Shown: in pieces, positions 6,258-12,091 of the stretch | How the letters are laid out: each line of letters opens with the position of its first letter | Numbering within the stretch: position 1 is the first letter of the stretch | Assembly: GCA_021781855.1 (NCBI GenBank) | Contig: JAJXWC010000057.1 | Span: 1 to 12,091, forward strand | Origin: Bacillota bacterium | GTDB taxonomy: Bacteria > Bacillota > Bacilli > Lactobacillales > Streptococcaceae | Length of the DNA: 12,091 nucleotides | Reading direction: 5' to 3' | The notes under the pieces: generated by a model | Seen by the model: the letters and a program-made list of their open reading frames with translations, nothing else | Database searches by the model: none | Told to the model about the DNA's origin: nothing | Translations under genes and position numbers: made by a program

Positions 6258-6725
6258 TTACCAACGGAAATGAGCGAACGCACGGTTAGCTTCAGCCATT
6301 TTGTGAGTATCTTCACGTTTTTTGACTGCTGCACCTGTATTGTTTGCTGCATCCATGATTTCTTTAGCCAAACGGTCTTGCATCGTATGTTCACCACGAT
6401 TACGAGCAATAGTTACCAACCAACGAAGGCCAAGTGTTGTACGACGTTCTGGACGAACTTCAACTGGGACTTGGTAGTTAGAACCGCCGACACGACGTGC
6501 ACGAACTTCAAGAACAGGCATGATATTTTCCATTGCTGATTCAAAAACTTCAAGTGGATTGTTCCCAGTAGCTTCCTCAATTTGTTTGAAAGCTCCGTAA
6601 ACGATTTGAGCGGCAACGCCGCGTTTTCCGTCAAGCATAACACGGTTGATAAGGCGAGTTACGACGACTGAGTTATACATTGGGTCTGCCAAAACTTCAC
6701 GTTTTGGGGCACGATTTTTACGCAT
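6258..6725 (-). CDS. rpsG: 30S ribosomal protein S7
   Basis: Primary 16S rRNA-binding protein that nucleates the 30S head and contacts E-site tRNA. 155 residues, beginning MRKNRAPKREVLADPMYNS, with the conserved RARRVGGSNYQVPVEVRPERR near 75-95 and the C-terminal AEANRAFAHFRW. Length is typical of bacterial S7. AAAGGAGA precedes the ATG at good spacing, and the gene starts 19 bases after the rpsL stop, so it is co-transcribed with rpsL. In E. coli S7 represses the str operon by binding the rpsL-rpsG junction. Here that junction is very short and unlikely to hold the same structure. Confidence 0.98.
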   Translation of the reverse strand: MRKNRAPKREVLADPMYNSVVVTRLINRVMLDGKRGVAAQIVYGAFKQIEEATGNNPLEVFESAMENIMPVLEVRARRVGGSNYQVPVEVRPERRTTLGLRWLVTIARNRGEHTMQDRLAKEIMDAANNTGAAVKKREDTHKMAEANRAFAHFRW

Positions 6726-6744
6726 TCTTCTTATCTCCTTTCAA

Positions 6745-7161
6745 TTATGCTTTTTTAGGCTTTTTAGCCCCGTATTTAGAACGGCTTTGCATACGGTTAG
6801 CAACACCAGCTGTGTCCATTGCGCCACGAACGATGTGGTAACGTACACCAGGAAGGTCTTTTACACGGCCACCGCGAAGAAGCACAACACTGTGTTCTTG
6901 GAGGTTATGTCCGATACCTGGAATGTACGCTGTAACTTCCATCAAGTTTGAAAGACGCACACGTGCAAATTTACGAAGCGCTGAGTTAGGCTTCTTAGGT
7001 GTCATCGTACCAACACGCGTTGCAACACCACGTTTTTGTGGGCTAGCGATGCTTGTTTGAACTTTTTTACGGCTGTTGTAGCCAACGTTCAAGGCTGGAG
7101 ACTTAGATTTCGAAGTCTTTGGTGAACGAGGTTTGCGTACTAATTGGTTAATTGTAGGCAT
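6745..7161 (-). CDS. rpsL: 30S ribosomal protein S12
   Basis: Protein of the 30S decoding centre. 138 residues with MPTINQLVRKPR at the start, the Gram-positive insertion near 25-39, TPKKPNSALRK at 54-64, GHNLQEHSVVLLRGGRVKDLPGVRYH at about 84-109, and a basic tail ending KKPKKA. K56 and K101 (E. coli K43 and K88) are both Lys, the streptomycin-sensitive state, and D102 is the residue that is methylthiolated in some bacteria. The ATG at 7161 is fixed by homology, but the bases just before it (CAGACGAAAAA) contain no Shine-Dalgarno. A good one lies about 65 bases upstream, on the far side of a hairpin. First gene of the rpsL-rpsG unit. Confidence 0.98.
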   Translation of the reverse strand: MPTINQLVRKPRSPKTSKSKSPALNVGYNSRKKVQTSIASPQKRGVATRVGTMTPKKPNSALRKFARVRLSNLMEVTAYIPGIGHNLQEHSVVLLRGGRVKDLPGVRYHIVRGAMDTAGVANRMQSRSKYGAKKPKKA

Positions 7162-7338
7162 TTTTTCGTCTGCTTTACTTTACTATCCGTGATTTTCACG
7201 AAGCGATGATAGTACTTTAAAGCATTCCTTTCTGTTTTTTTAAATTGGGTTGTCAGTATATGGTCGCTTACACCAAGTTCTGACAAGAAGTTTAGCAACT
7301 TTTACAGTTCTCCTTATGGACCAAAGTAAAAAGTACCG
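7162..7338 (-). promoter_or_regulatory. Long structured leader of rpsL-rpsG with a hairpin between SD and ATG
   Basis: About 175 bases of 5' UTR. Near the start codon, minus strand, the order is AGAAAGGA (7233-7226, a perfect Shine-Dalgarno), AT, then GCTTTA (7223-7218), AAG, TACTATC (7214-7208), a 7-base bulge, CGTGA (7200-7196), loop AAA, TCACG (7192-7188), GATAGTA (7187-7181), AAG, TAAAGC (7177-7172), then AGACGAAAAA and the ATG. All three helices are perfect (6, 7 and 5 bp). Folding would bring the SD to about 12 bases from the ATG. Farther upstream TTGTCAG (7287-7281) can pair with CTGACAA (7257-7251), and AAGGAG (7315-7310) stands before a 52-codon frame (7298-7140) that overlaps the rpsL start. 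I know of no described S12 leader with this design. The pairing is seen; the function is inferred. Confidence 0.65.
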
Positions 7339-7344
7339 TTTAAT

Positions 7345-7374
7345 ATGATAACATATTTTAATAGGATTTGTCAA
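7345..7374 (-). promoter_or_regulatory. Promoter of rpsL-rpsG
   Basis: The minus strand has TTGACA (7374-7369), an 18-base spacer, and extended -10 TGT-TATCAT (7353-7345). TAAACGGTA (7342-7334) follows two bases later, spanning the expected start near 7338. The layout is the same as in the rplM promoter. Confidence 0.85.
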
Positions 7375-7388
7375 GGCTTTTTTCTGAA

Positions 7389-7420
7389 AAACATTTTTGA
7401 TGAGATCGTCAAAAATGTTT
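7389..7420. repeat. 12-bp perfect inverted repeat between divergent rpsL and dacA
   Basis: AAACATTTTTGA (7389-7400) and TCAAAAATGTTT (7409-7420) flank TGAGATCG. It lies just upstream of the rpsL -35 and about 30 bases upstream of the dacA -10 (roughly -45 to -76 from the dacA start). No gene reads into it from either side, so a terminator role makes little sense; a regulator-binding site is possible. I recognise no known operator in it. Confidence 0.6.
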
Positions 7421-7449
7421 CTGTCCTGGTTTAGCTTTTGCCATTTTTT

Positions 7450-7458
7450 TGTTATAAT
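7450..7458 (+). promoter_or_regulatory. Extended -10 promoter of dacA
   Basis: TGTTATAAT (7450-7458) is a perfect TGn-extended -10. The -35 is poor (TTTAGC, 17 bases upstream). Six bases separate it from the dacA ATG, the same distance as at rnhC, so the transcript should start at the start codon. Confidence 0.75.
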
Positions 7459-7464
7459 TATTGC

Positions 7465-8754
7465 ATGAAAAAAATCTTGATTCCTTTTGTTTGTCTGCTT
7501 TTTCTACTTGCGGGTTTTCCCGTCCATGCAGATACAACAGCCTCATTTTCCGTAGCCGCTAAATCAGCGATTGCTGTAGATGCTGCTAGTGGAAAAATTT
7601 TATATGCACAAAATGCTGATGATGCAAGCACACAAATTGCTTCTGTAACCAAACTTTTAACTGCTTATTTGGTCTATAAGAATGTTGACGAAGGCAAATT
7701 AACTTGGGAAACCAAAGCTCCAATTTCACAATATGCTTATGAATTAACACAAAACCTTGATGCAAGTAACATTCCTTTGACTAAAGGAGAAAAAATTTCT
7801 GTCAAAGATTTATTAGATGCCTTGCTGCTGCCATCAGCGAATTCTGCCGCTGTCGCGCTTGCAGAACAAATCGGAGGCTCAGAGCCAAAATTTGTTGATA
7901 TGATGAATGCTCAACTCAAGGCTTGGGGAATCACGGATGCCAAAATTTACAATGCTTCTGGGCTTCCTAACAGCGTACTTGGAAAAAATATTTACCCAGG
8001 TTCTTCCGCAACAGATGTGAACACAATGAGTGCTAAAGATGTTGCGATTGTCAGCTATCATTTGCTCAAAGATTATCCACAAATTCTTAATATTACTAAG
8101 CAAAAGACAATGCCTTTTGATGTTAACGGAGCGTCAAAAACCACCTTGCAGACGACTAATCAAATGTTAGGCGGATTTGCACAAGTTCGTTCGGGCGTTG
8201 ACGGCTTAAAAACGGGGTCAACAGGCTATCAAGTTGATTGTTTTGTCGGCACGACAATGCAAAATCAATTTCGAATTATTACCGTGATTTTAGATGCCAA
8301 TTCACCCGCTGCTGATAACTCCACCCCCTTTCTTCTGACTAATCAGCTAATGAACCATATTTACGGAAGTTGGAGAACGGACACTCTAGCTTTGAAAGGC
8401 AAACCATACAATAAATTTACGAATTTCCAACTGATTGACGGTAAGAAAAAAACGGTTGCTCTGGTTGCTAAAACCGATATTTTACCAGTAGTTCCTCGAA
8501 ATTCTGACGGTACAGCGGATAGTAGCAAACTTTCTGTTACTGCAGATAAAAAATTAACAAGCAGTCTTGTTGCTCCTGTCAAGAAAAATCAGGCCTTGGT
8601 CACGCTCACTACAAAAGTCAATGACAATCTAGGCTATTTACCTGGTAGCTCTGGTGCCCATTTTACGCTCGTTGCTCAAGATAATGTCGATAAGGCTAGC
8701 CCACTTGTTGTTATGTGGAATCATTTCGTTAATTTTGTGAATGAAAAATTATAA
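7465..8754 (+). CDS. dacA: D-alanyl-D-alanine carboxypeptidase (PBP5 type)
   Basis: Low-molecular-mass penicillin-binding protein that trims the terminal D-Ala from peptidoglycan stem peptides outside the membrane. From the ATG at 7465 it has 429 residues. An N-terminal signal peptide (about 1-22, ending VHA before DTTAS) is followed by the three active-site motifs of peptidase family S11: SVTK (60-63, Ser60 nucleophile), SAN (124-126) and KTG (249-251). A beta-rich C-terminal domain follows (about 300-410), then a short amphipathic tail ending VMWNHFVNFVNEKL that can anchor it to the membrane. An upstream in-frame TTG at 7438 would put the promoter inside the gene and spoil the signal peptide, so it is rejected. 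No Shine-Dalgarno precedes the ATG. Divergent from rpsL; ends at its own terminator. Confidence 0.95.
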   Translation: MKKILIPFVCLLFLLAGFPVHADTTASFSVAAKSAIAVDAASGKILYAQNADDASTQIASVTKLLTAYLVYKNVDEGKLTWETKAPISQYAYELTQNLDASNIPLTKGEKISVKDLLDALLLPSANSAAVALAEQIGGSEPKFVDMMNAQLKAWGITDAKIYNASGLPNSVLGKNIYPGSSATDVNTMSAKDVAIVSYHLLKDYPQILNITKQKTMPFDVNGASKTTLQTTNQMLGGFAQVRSGVDGLKTGSTGYQVDCFVGTTMQNQFRIITVILDANSPAADNSTPFLLTNQLMNHIYGSWRTDTLALKGKPYNKFTNFQLIDGKKKTVALVAKTDILPVVPRNSDGTADSSKLSVTADKKLTSSLVAPVKKNQALVTLTTKVNDNLGYLPGSSGAHFTLVAQDNVDKASPLVVMWNHFVNFVNEKL

Positions 8755-8778
8755 AAGCTCGAATATTCGAGCTTTTTT
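8753..8778. terminator. Bidirectional terminator, dacA / amino-acid permease
   Basis: AAAAGCTCGA / TCGAGCTTTT around ATAT (8753-8776) is a perfect palindrome followed by TTTTTT on the plus strand. On the minus strand the tract is TTTTATAATTTTT. It overlaps the dacA stop codon and lies 20 bases past the stop of the convergent permease gene. Confidence 0.9.
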
Positions 8779-8799
8779 GATTTGATATAATAGTCAAAT

Positions 8800-10185
8800 T
8801 TACCGATTGTTTAATTTTGAATGACGCGCACCATAGGCGAAATAAATCACAACGGCAATAAGCAGTGATACCGCCAATGCCAACCAAGTGCTTGCTGGAT
8901 AATGGATAATCAAAGATAGTCCAATCAGCAAAAAGAGAACTGGAAGTATAGGAATAAAGGGAGCTTTAAACTCTCGTCCTTTGGGTTTGCCAAAATCGTG
9001 ACGTAATTTAATAATTCCGACTGCTAACATCATCAAATACAGAATTGTGCACAAATTTAAAAATTCAGAAAGCTTTTCAAGCGGGACGCTGCCTGCTGTA
9101 ATCATTGACAAGATTCCCGTTATCAAAGTTGCATTCGTAGGTACCTTGTGCTTTTTGGAAACAATGCTCAAAGGCTTAGGCAATAAACCATCTCGACTAA
9201 TGCCATAAAGCACACGTGCCAAAGCATATGTCATCGAAATCGCTACTGTAATCAAAGTCAAAATTGCTATCGTTGATACAAAATTAGCCGCCCAAATTGC
9301 ACCAACCGAGCGTAATGCATAAGCAACTGCATCAGGAACATTAAGCTGGGTATAACTCACAACGCCCGTCAAAACCAACGTAATCAGCACATAAAAAATT
9401 GCTGTTACTACCAAAGCACCAATAATACCCGATGGTAAACTTCGCTGCGGATTTTTTGCCTCATCAACTGATGAAGCAATCGTTTCAAAACCAAGAAAAG
9501 ACAAAAATATAAGCGATGCTCCTGCCATAATTCCTGTATTTCCGCTAAAGAGCGAACCCATACCAAAAGGCGCAAAATCATTCCAATGATTAGGGTTGAG
9601 ATAAAAAACGCCAACAACAATGAATAAAATCAACGCCAAAAGTTTCAGCAAAACCAAGATATTATTGAAGCGCAGCACAGTACGAGCATTGAGCAATACC
9701 AAACCCGTTACCGCTGCGATAACCAGCATTGGTAATAAATCTATAGAAAAACCCGAAGTAGAGCCGAGTGGTCCATTTATAAGCGTCGGCAATTCAAAAT
9801 GAAATAATCCTTTTAAGTAGCTGCTCCAGCCACTTGCTGTCAATGAAATAACACTAAAAAACTCTGATATTACAAGCCAGCCGGCAATCCAAGCCGGAAA
9901 CTCTCCAAAAACAGCATAAAGATAGCTGTAAGGTCCCCCTTGCGTCGGTACACGTGAAGCAAACTCAGCAAAAATCAATGCCGCCATTCCAACTGCAATC
10001 GCCGCAATCACGATAGAAACCACCAAAGCAGGACCAGCAATCGTTGCAGCAGCCGTCCCAGTTATCGTAAAAATTCCCGTGCCGACCATGCTCCCCAGCC
10101 CTAAAAGGACCAAGTCCATTGTCCGTAAATTGCGTTCCAACTCCGTTTTTTCTGTACTAATTTTCTTTTTACGAAATAAATTCAT
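8800..10185 (-). CDS. APC-superfamily amino-acid permease (CAT / YfnA type)
   Basis: 461-residue membrane transporter with about 12 predicted helices. The N-terminal ELERNLRTMDLVLLGLGSMVG then TGIFTITG near 37-44 is the unwound TM1 motif of the cationic amino-acid transporter branch of the APC superfamily, and GFETIASSVDEAKNPQRSLP (about 235-254) is the usual conserved loop after TM6. Likely proton-coupled uptake of amino acids. Substrate cannot be read from sequence: lactococcal relatives include a branched-chain amino-acid permease first annotated as a cationic transporter, so no symbol is given. CGGAGAA lies four bases before the ATG. Its promoter appears to lie in the end of the preceding glcU gene, and with no terminator between them read-through is also possible. 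Confidence 0.9.
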   Translation of the reverse strand: MNLFRKKKISTEKTELERNLRTMDLVLLGLGSMVGTGIFTITGTAAATIAGPALVVSIVIAAIAVGMAALIFAEFASRVPTQGGPYSYLYAVFGEFPAWIAGWLVISEFFSVISLTASGWSSYLKGLFHFELPTLINGPLGSTSGFSIDLLPMLVIAAVTGLVLLNARTVLRFNNILVLLKLLALILFIVVGVFYLNPNHWNDFAPFGMGSLFSGNTGIMAGASLIFLSFLGFETIASSVDEAKNPQRSLPSGIIGALVVTAIFYVLITLVLTGVVSYTQLNVPDAVAYALRSVGAIWAANFVSTIAILTLITVAISMTYALARVLYGISRDGLLPKPLSIVSKKHKVPTNATLITGILSMITAGSVPLEKLSEFLNLCTILYLMMLAVGIIKLRHDFGKPKGREFKAPFIPILPVLFLLIGLSLIIHYPASTWLALAVSLLIAVVIYFAYGARHSKLNNR

Positions 10186-10218
10186 GTATTCTCCGACATA
10201 TAACTGTAATTTTATTCA

Positions 10219-10247
10219 ATTATATCATGAAGCCTGAGTTTTCACAA
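10219..10247 (-). promoter_or_regulatory. Promoter of the permease gene, inside the 3' end of glcU
   Basis: The minus strand has TTGTGA (10247-10242), a 17-base spacer, and TATAAT (10224-10219). The -35 lies within the last codons of the glucose permease gene and the -10 begins right after its TGA stop. It would give a leader of about 27 bases. Confidence 0.6.
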
Positions 10248-11115
10248 CCGCAAGCAAAATAGCTCCAATAACAAATAAACTGGTTCCAATCGAAATATAA
10301 GCCAATTCACGTTTCGTCTTCTTTTCACCAAGAAAGAGAATCCCACCAATCGTTGAGATAATCACGCCCAACTGTGAAAATGAAAAGGCAATCGCATTTC
10401 CTGCCATAGCCGCAGCAAGCAGCATAAAAATATTTCCGACTCCCCACATAGCGCCTACAAACATATTTTTGAATACAACTGCTTCAATCTTAATTTTACC
10501 ACCGGCCATTAAAAATGCACCCAAAATCATCCCAATCGACATAGGAAAAATAATTGTCAGCGTATCAAAATGCACATTAAACCAAAGAGCTGAAAGATTA
10601 TTGTATAAAACTACATAAGCAACATAACCGATTGTCGAATAAATCAGCGCAATAATTCCTTTGGTAAAATGTCGTTCTACCGCAACAAGCTGATTTTGAG
10701 GGTCACGTTTCGCTGAAAAATAAAATCCAATTACCAATGCTAGCATTGCGACAAAACCAAGTGCAAATTGAATTGGAAGCGTCCATTCATGAAAAGCAAA
10801 AACTCCTACTAAACTTCCCAAAACAAGTTGTCCACCTGCCGAAAGGGGAGCTGCGACTGAAACTCCCATGTATTTTAATGCGTGAAATTGTCCACTTGTC
10901 CCAACCGACCACATGATGCCACCAATGAATCCAATCAAGAAAATCGAGAAAGTCATCGTTGGTTGCCGTACTAGAAAAATAATCAAAGCAAAAACAAAAG
11001 CTCCAAATGTCATTCCTAACGTCTGTTGTTTCGCTGTTCCACCAATCTTATTCGTCGCAAAACCGATTGAGCCCCATGTAATCATGGGAACAAGAGCGAG
11101 TAAAATCCCTTCCAT
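10225..11115 (-). CDS. glcU: GRP-family sugar (glucose) permease, GlcU type
   Basis: 296-residue transporter of the glucose/ribose porter family in the DMT superfamily, with about ten membrane helices. The opening MEGILLALVPMITWGSIGFATNKIGG, SAGGQLVLGSLVGVFAFHEW (about 92-111) and a closing LGEKKTKRELAYISIGTSLFVIGAIL are characteristic. Relatives in Lactococcus (GlcU), Staphylococcus and Bacillus take up glucose without a PTS, probably by proton symport, so sugar enters unphosphorylated and needs glucokinase. Rhamnose or ribose cannot be excluded from sequence. GAGG lies seven bases before the ATG. The 108-base gap upstream holds a TAAAAT but no good -35, so it may depend partly on read-through from mnmM. 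No catabolite-response element was recognised nearby. Confidence 0.82.
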   Translation of the reverse strand: MEGILLALVPMITWGSIGFATNKIGGTAKQQTLGMTFGAFVFALIIFLVRQPTMTFSIFLIGFIGGIMWSVGTSGQFHALKYMGVSVAAPLSAGGQLVLGSLVGVFAFHEWTLPIQFALGFVAMLALVIGFYFSAKRDPQNQLVAVERHFTKGIIALIYSTIGYVAYVVLYNNLSALWFNVHFDTLTIIFPMSIGMILGAFLMAGGKIKIEAVVFKNMFVGAMWGVGNIFMLLAAAMAGNAIAFSFSQLGVIISTIGGILFLGEKKTKRELAYISIGTSLFVIGAILLAVVKTQAS

Positions 11116-11223
11116 AATAACCTCTTCTAAAATAATTTTGAAAATACATTTCCAGAGTTCTGATTTATTTTACCTTATTTTTAGTAAAATTTCAGCAAAA
11201 AATGGCATAATTACTGAATCATG

Positions 11224-11763
11224 TCATCTTTTTTCTAAACACACTAAGATTGGTGGCGTATGAATTTGGTTTAAAGGTGTAAACGAAAAAACATTCCATT
11301 CACTCTGAGGTAAAGTGGAAACCCATGACAGAACCGCTTTTTTTTCGCTCATTCCGCCTTCATGACCAGAGTAAATCATCAGCGTAACTCGTCCACCTCT
11401 AACTAATAATTTCGTCAAATCTGATAGAGCCGTCAAAGTCGTTTCGGCTTGCGTTACAACGGTTTTGTCCGTTTGTGGCAAATAGCCCAAGTTAAAAATA
11501 GCGGCTTTAACAGGTATTTTTACATATTTCATCAGATTTTCATGTCCATCCAAAATCAAAGTCGCTGATTTTCCCATCTTCTGCAAGCGTCTTTTGGTTG
11601 CTATTAATGCTGCCTCTTGCACATCAAAAGCAAAAACATGTTTTGACAATCCCGTCAAAAATAACGTATCATAACCATTACCCATTGTAGCGTCCACAAC
11701 GACATCATCAGGATTAACAATTTCTGTGAGCAGTTCATGAGCCAAATTTTGTTGATTTAACAT
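11224..11763 (-). CDS. mnmM: tRNA 5-(aminomethyl)-2-thiouridine methyltransferase MnmM (YtqB)
   Basis: SAM-dependent class I methyltransferase of 179 residues. Motif I is VVDATMGNGYDT (22-33), the acidic residue after strand 2 is D47 (FAFDVQ), and the signature NLGYLP (91-96) with a following TDK replaces the NPPY of N-methylases. IYSGHEGG lies near 130. This matches B. subtilis YtqB, long called a putative rRNA methylase and more recently shown to be MnmM, which converts nm5s2U to mnm5s2U at tRNA position 34. It starts 17 bases after the stop of mnmL, the same pair as ytqA-ytqB, so the two probably work in sequence. The ribosome site is weak (GAGAAG). Family assignment is firm; the exact tRNA activity in this organism is inferred. 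Confidence 0.88.
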   Translation of the reverse strand: MLNQQNLAHELLTEIVNPDDVVVDATMGNGYDTLFLTGLSKHVFAFDVQEAALIATKRRLQKMGKSATLILDGHENLMKYVKIPVKAAIFNLGYLPQTDKTVVTQAETTLTALSDLTKLLVRGGRVTLMIYSGHEGGMSEKKAVLSWVSTLPQSEWNVFSFTPLNQIHTPPILVCLEKR

Positions 11764-11780
11764 TTATTCTTCTCATTTCA

Positions 11781-12091
11781 TCAGTAAGTTACAGGCATAA
11801 TTTTTCGGATATCCTTATCTCCTTGGACAGCTTCACGGCGCATCATCTCATTATCGATACTATTGAGCACTTCCCATTTCTTCAAACTCCACATTGGGCC
11901 AATAATACTCTCACGCGGCGCATCACCTGTCAAACGATGAATCACAATTTCCCGTGGAATCAGCTCCAGCTGGTCACAAATGACCTGCACATAATCCTCT
12001 TGAGACATCAGCTGAAGCCTACCGGCGTGATAATCCCTCTGTAAAGCTGTATTTTTCATCAAGTGCAACAGATGCAATTTCACACCTTGAA
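11781..12091 (-). CDS. mnmL: Radical SAM protein MnmL (YtqA / TIGR01212 family), C-terminal part
   Basis: The last 102 codons of a gene that continues past the right edge. The sequence GVKLHLLHLMKNTALQRDYH, an EEDYV-like segment, then DQLELIPREIVIHRLTGDAPRE and WSLKKWEVLN match the C-terminus of the TIGR01212/YtqA radical SAM family. The CxxxCxxC iron-sulfur motif would be farther upstream and is not visible. In Gram-positive bacteria YtqA (MnmL) has been placed before MnmM in making mnm5s2U from cmnm5s2U at the tRNA wobble position. The GTG at 12083 is an internal Val codon, not a start, because the frame stays open and family-like to the window edge. Confidence 0.88.
   Translation of the reverse strand, partial: QGVKLHLLHLMKNTALQRDYHAGRLQLMSQEDYVQVICDQLELIPREIVIHRLTGDAPRESIIGPMWSLKKWEVLNSIDNEMMRREAVQGDKDIRKIMPVTY

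Noticed and set aside
7401..7414. Possible catabolite-response (cre) site TGAGATCGTCAAAA
   Set aside because: Two of the conserved positions, including the second half TNNCA, do not match; the inverted repeat explains the sequence better.
7438..7464. TTG at 7438 as the start of dacA
   Set aside because: It would put the -10 promoter element inside the gene and place a hydrophilic stretch before a good signal peptide.
11141..11156. CodY-like ATTTTCAAAATT upstream of glcU
   Set aside because: Five mismatches to the 15-base consensus; ordinary AT-rich sequence.
1..12091. An undescribed multi-gene system (defence, biosynthesis or mobile island)
   Set aside because: All full-length genes belong to known core families in plausible syntenic order; only the DUF2127 protein lacks a function, and it stands alone.

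Overview
The window is low-GC Firmicute chromosome, most likely a Lactococcus or close relative in the Streptococcaceae. The evidence is the protein sequences (S12, S7, EF-G, RNase HIII, a Lactococcus-type PurR), a perfect lactococcal/streptococcal PurBox, strong extended -10 promoters, and a GlcU-type permease. I cannot name the species. Every gene looks like ordinary chromosomal housekeeping or transport. I see no phage, IS, CRISPR, toxin-antitoxin, defence or biosynthetic cluster. The unusual material is in the non-coding regions.

Left part (1-2200). The 5' end of rplM (ribosomal protein L13) is read leftwards from a strong promoter through an L13-type structured leader. Divergent from it, rnhC (RNase HIII) and lepB (signal peptidase I) form a tight two-gene operon. 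It ends at a bidirectional terminator that also forms the 3' end of a convergent gene for a DUF2127 membrane protein.

Middle (2200-7460). Everything reads leftwards. In transcription order it is rpsL - rpsG - terminator - fusA - terminator - purR - a 400-base gap with strong inverted repeats - the DUF2127 gene. rpsL/rpsG share one promoter, fusA has its own, and purR has its own with a PurBox between the -35 and -10. The roughly 175-nt rpsL leader holds a good Shine-Dalgarno separated from the rpsL start by a three-segment hairpin. This is the most interesting signal in the window.

Right part (7460-12091). dacA (D,D-carboxypeptidase, PBP5 type) diverges from rpsL and ends at a bidirectional terminator facing a convergent amino-acid permease of the APC/CAT type. 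Upstream of the permease on the same strand are a glucose permease (glcU type) and two tRNA wobble-uridine modification genes, mnmM (ytqB) and the 3' end of mnmL (ytqA). I see no strong terminator among these four.

Taken together, the region combines translation (L13, S12, S7, EF-G, mnm5U modification), purine control (PurR), protein export and cell wall maturation (LepB, DacA), and nutrient uptake (GlcU, permease). Points worth testing are the rpsL leader architecture, a promoter core shared by rplM and rpsL, apparently leaderless rnhC and dacA mRNAs, autoregulation of purR, and the structured gap before the DUF2127 gene.
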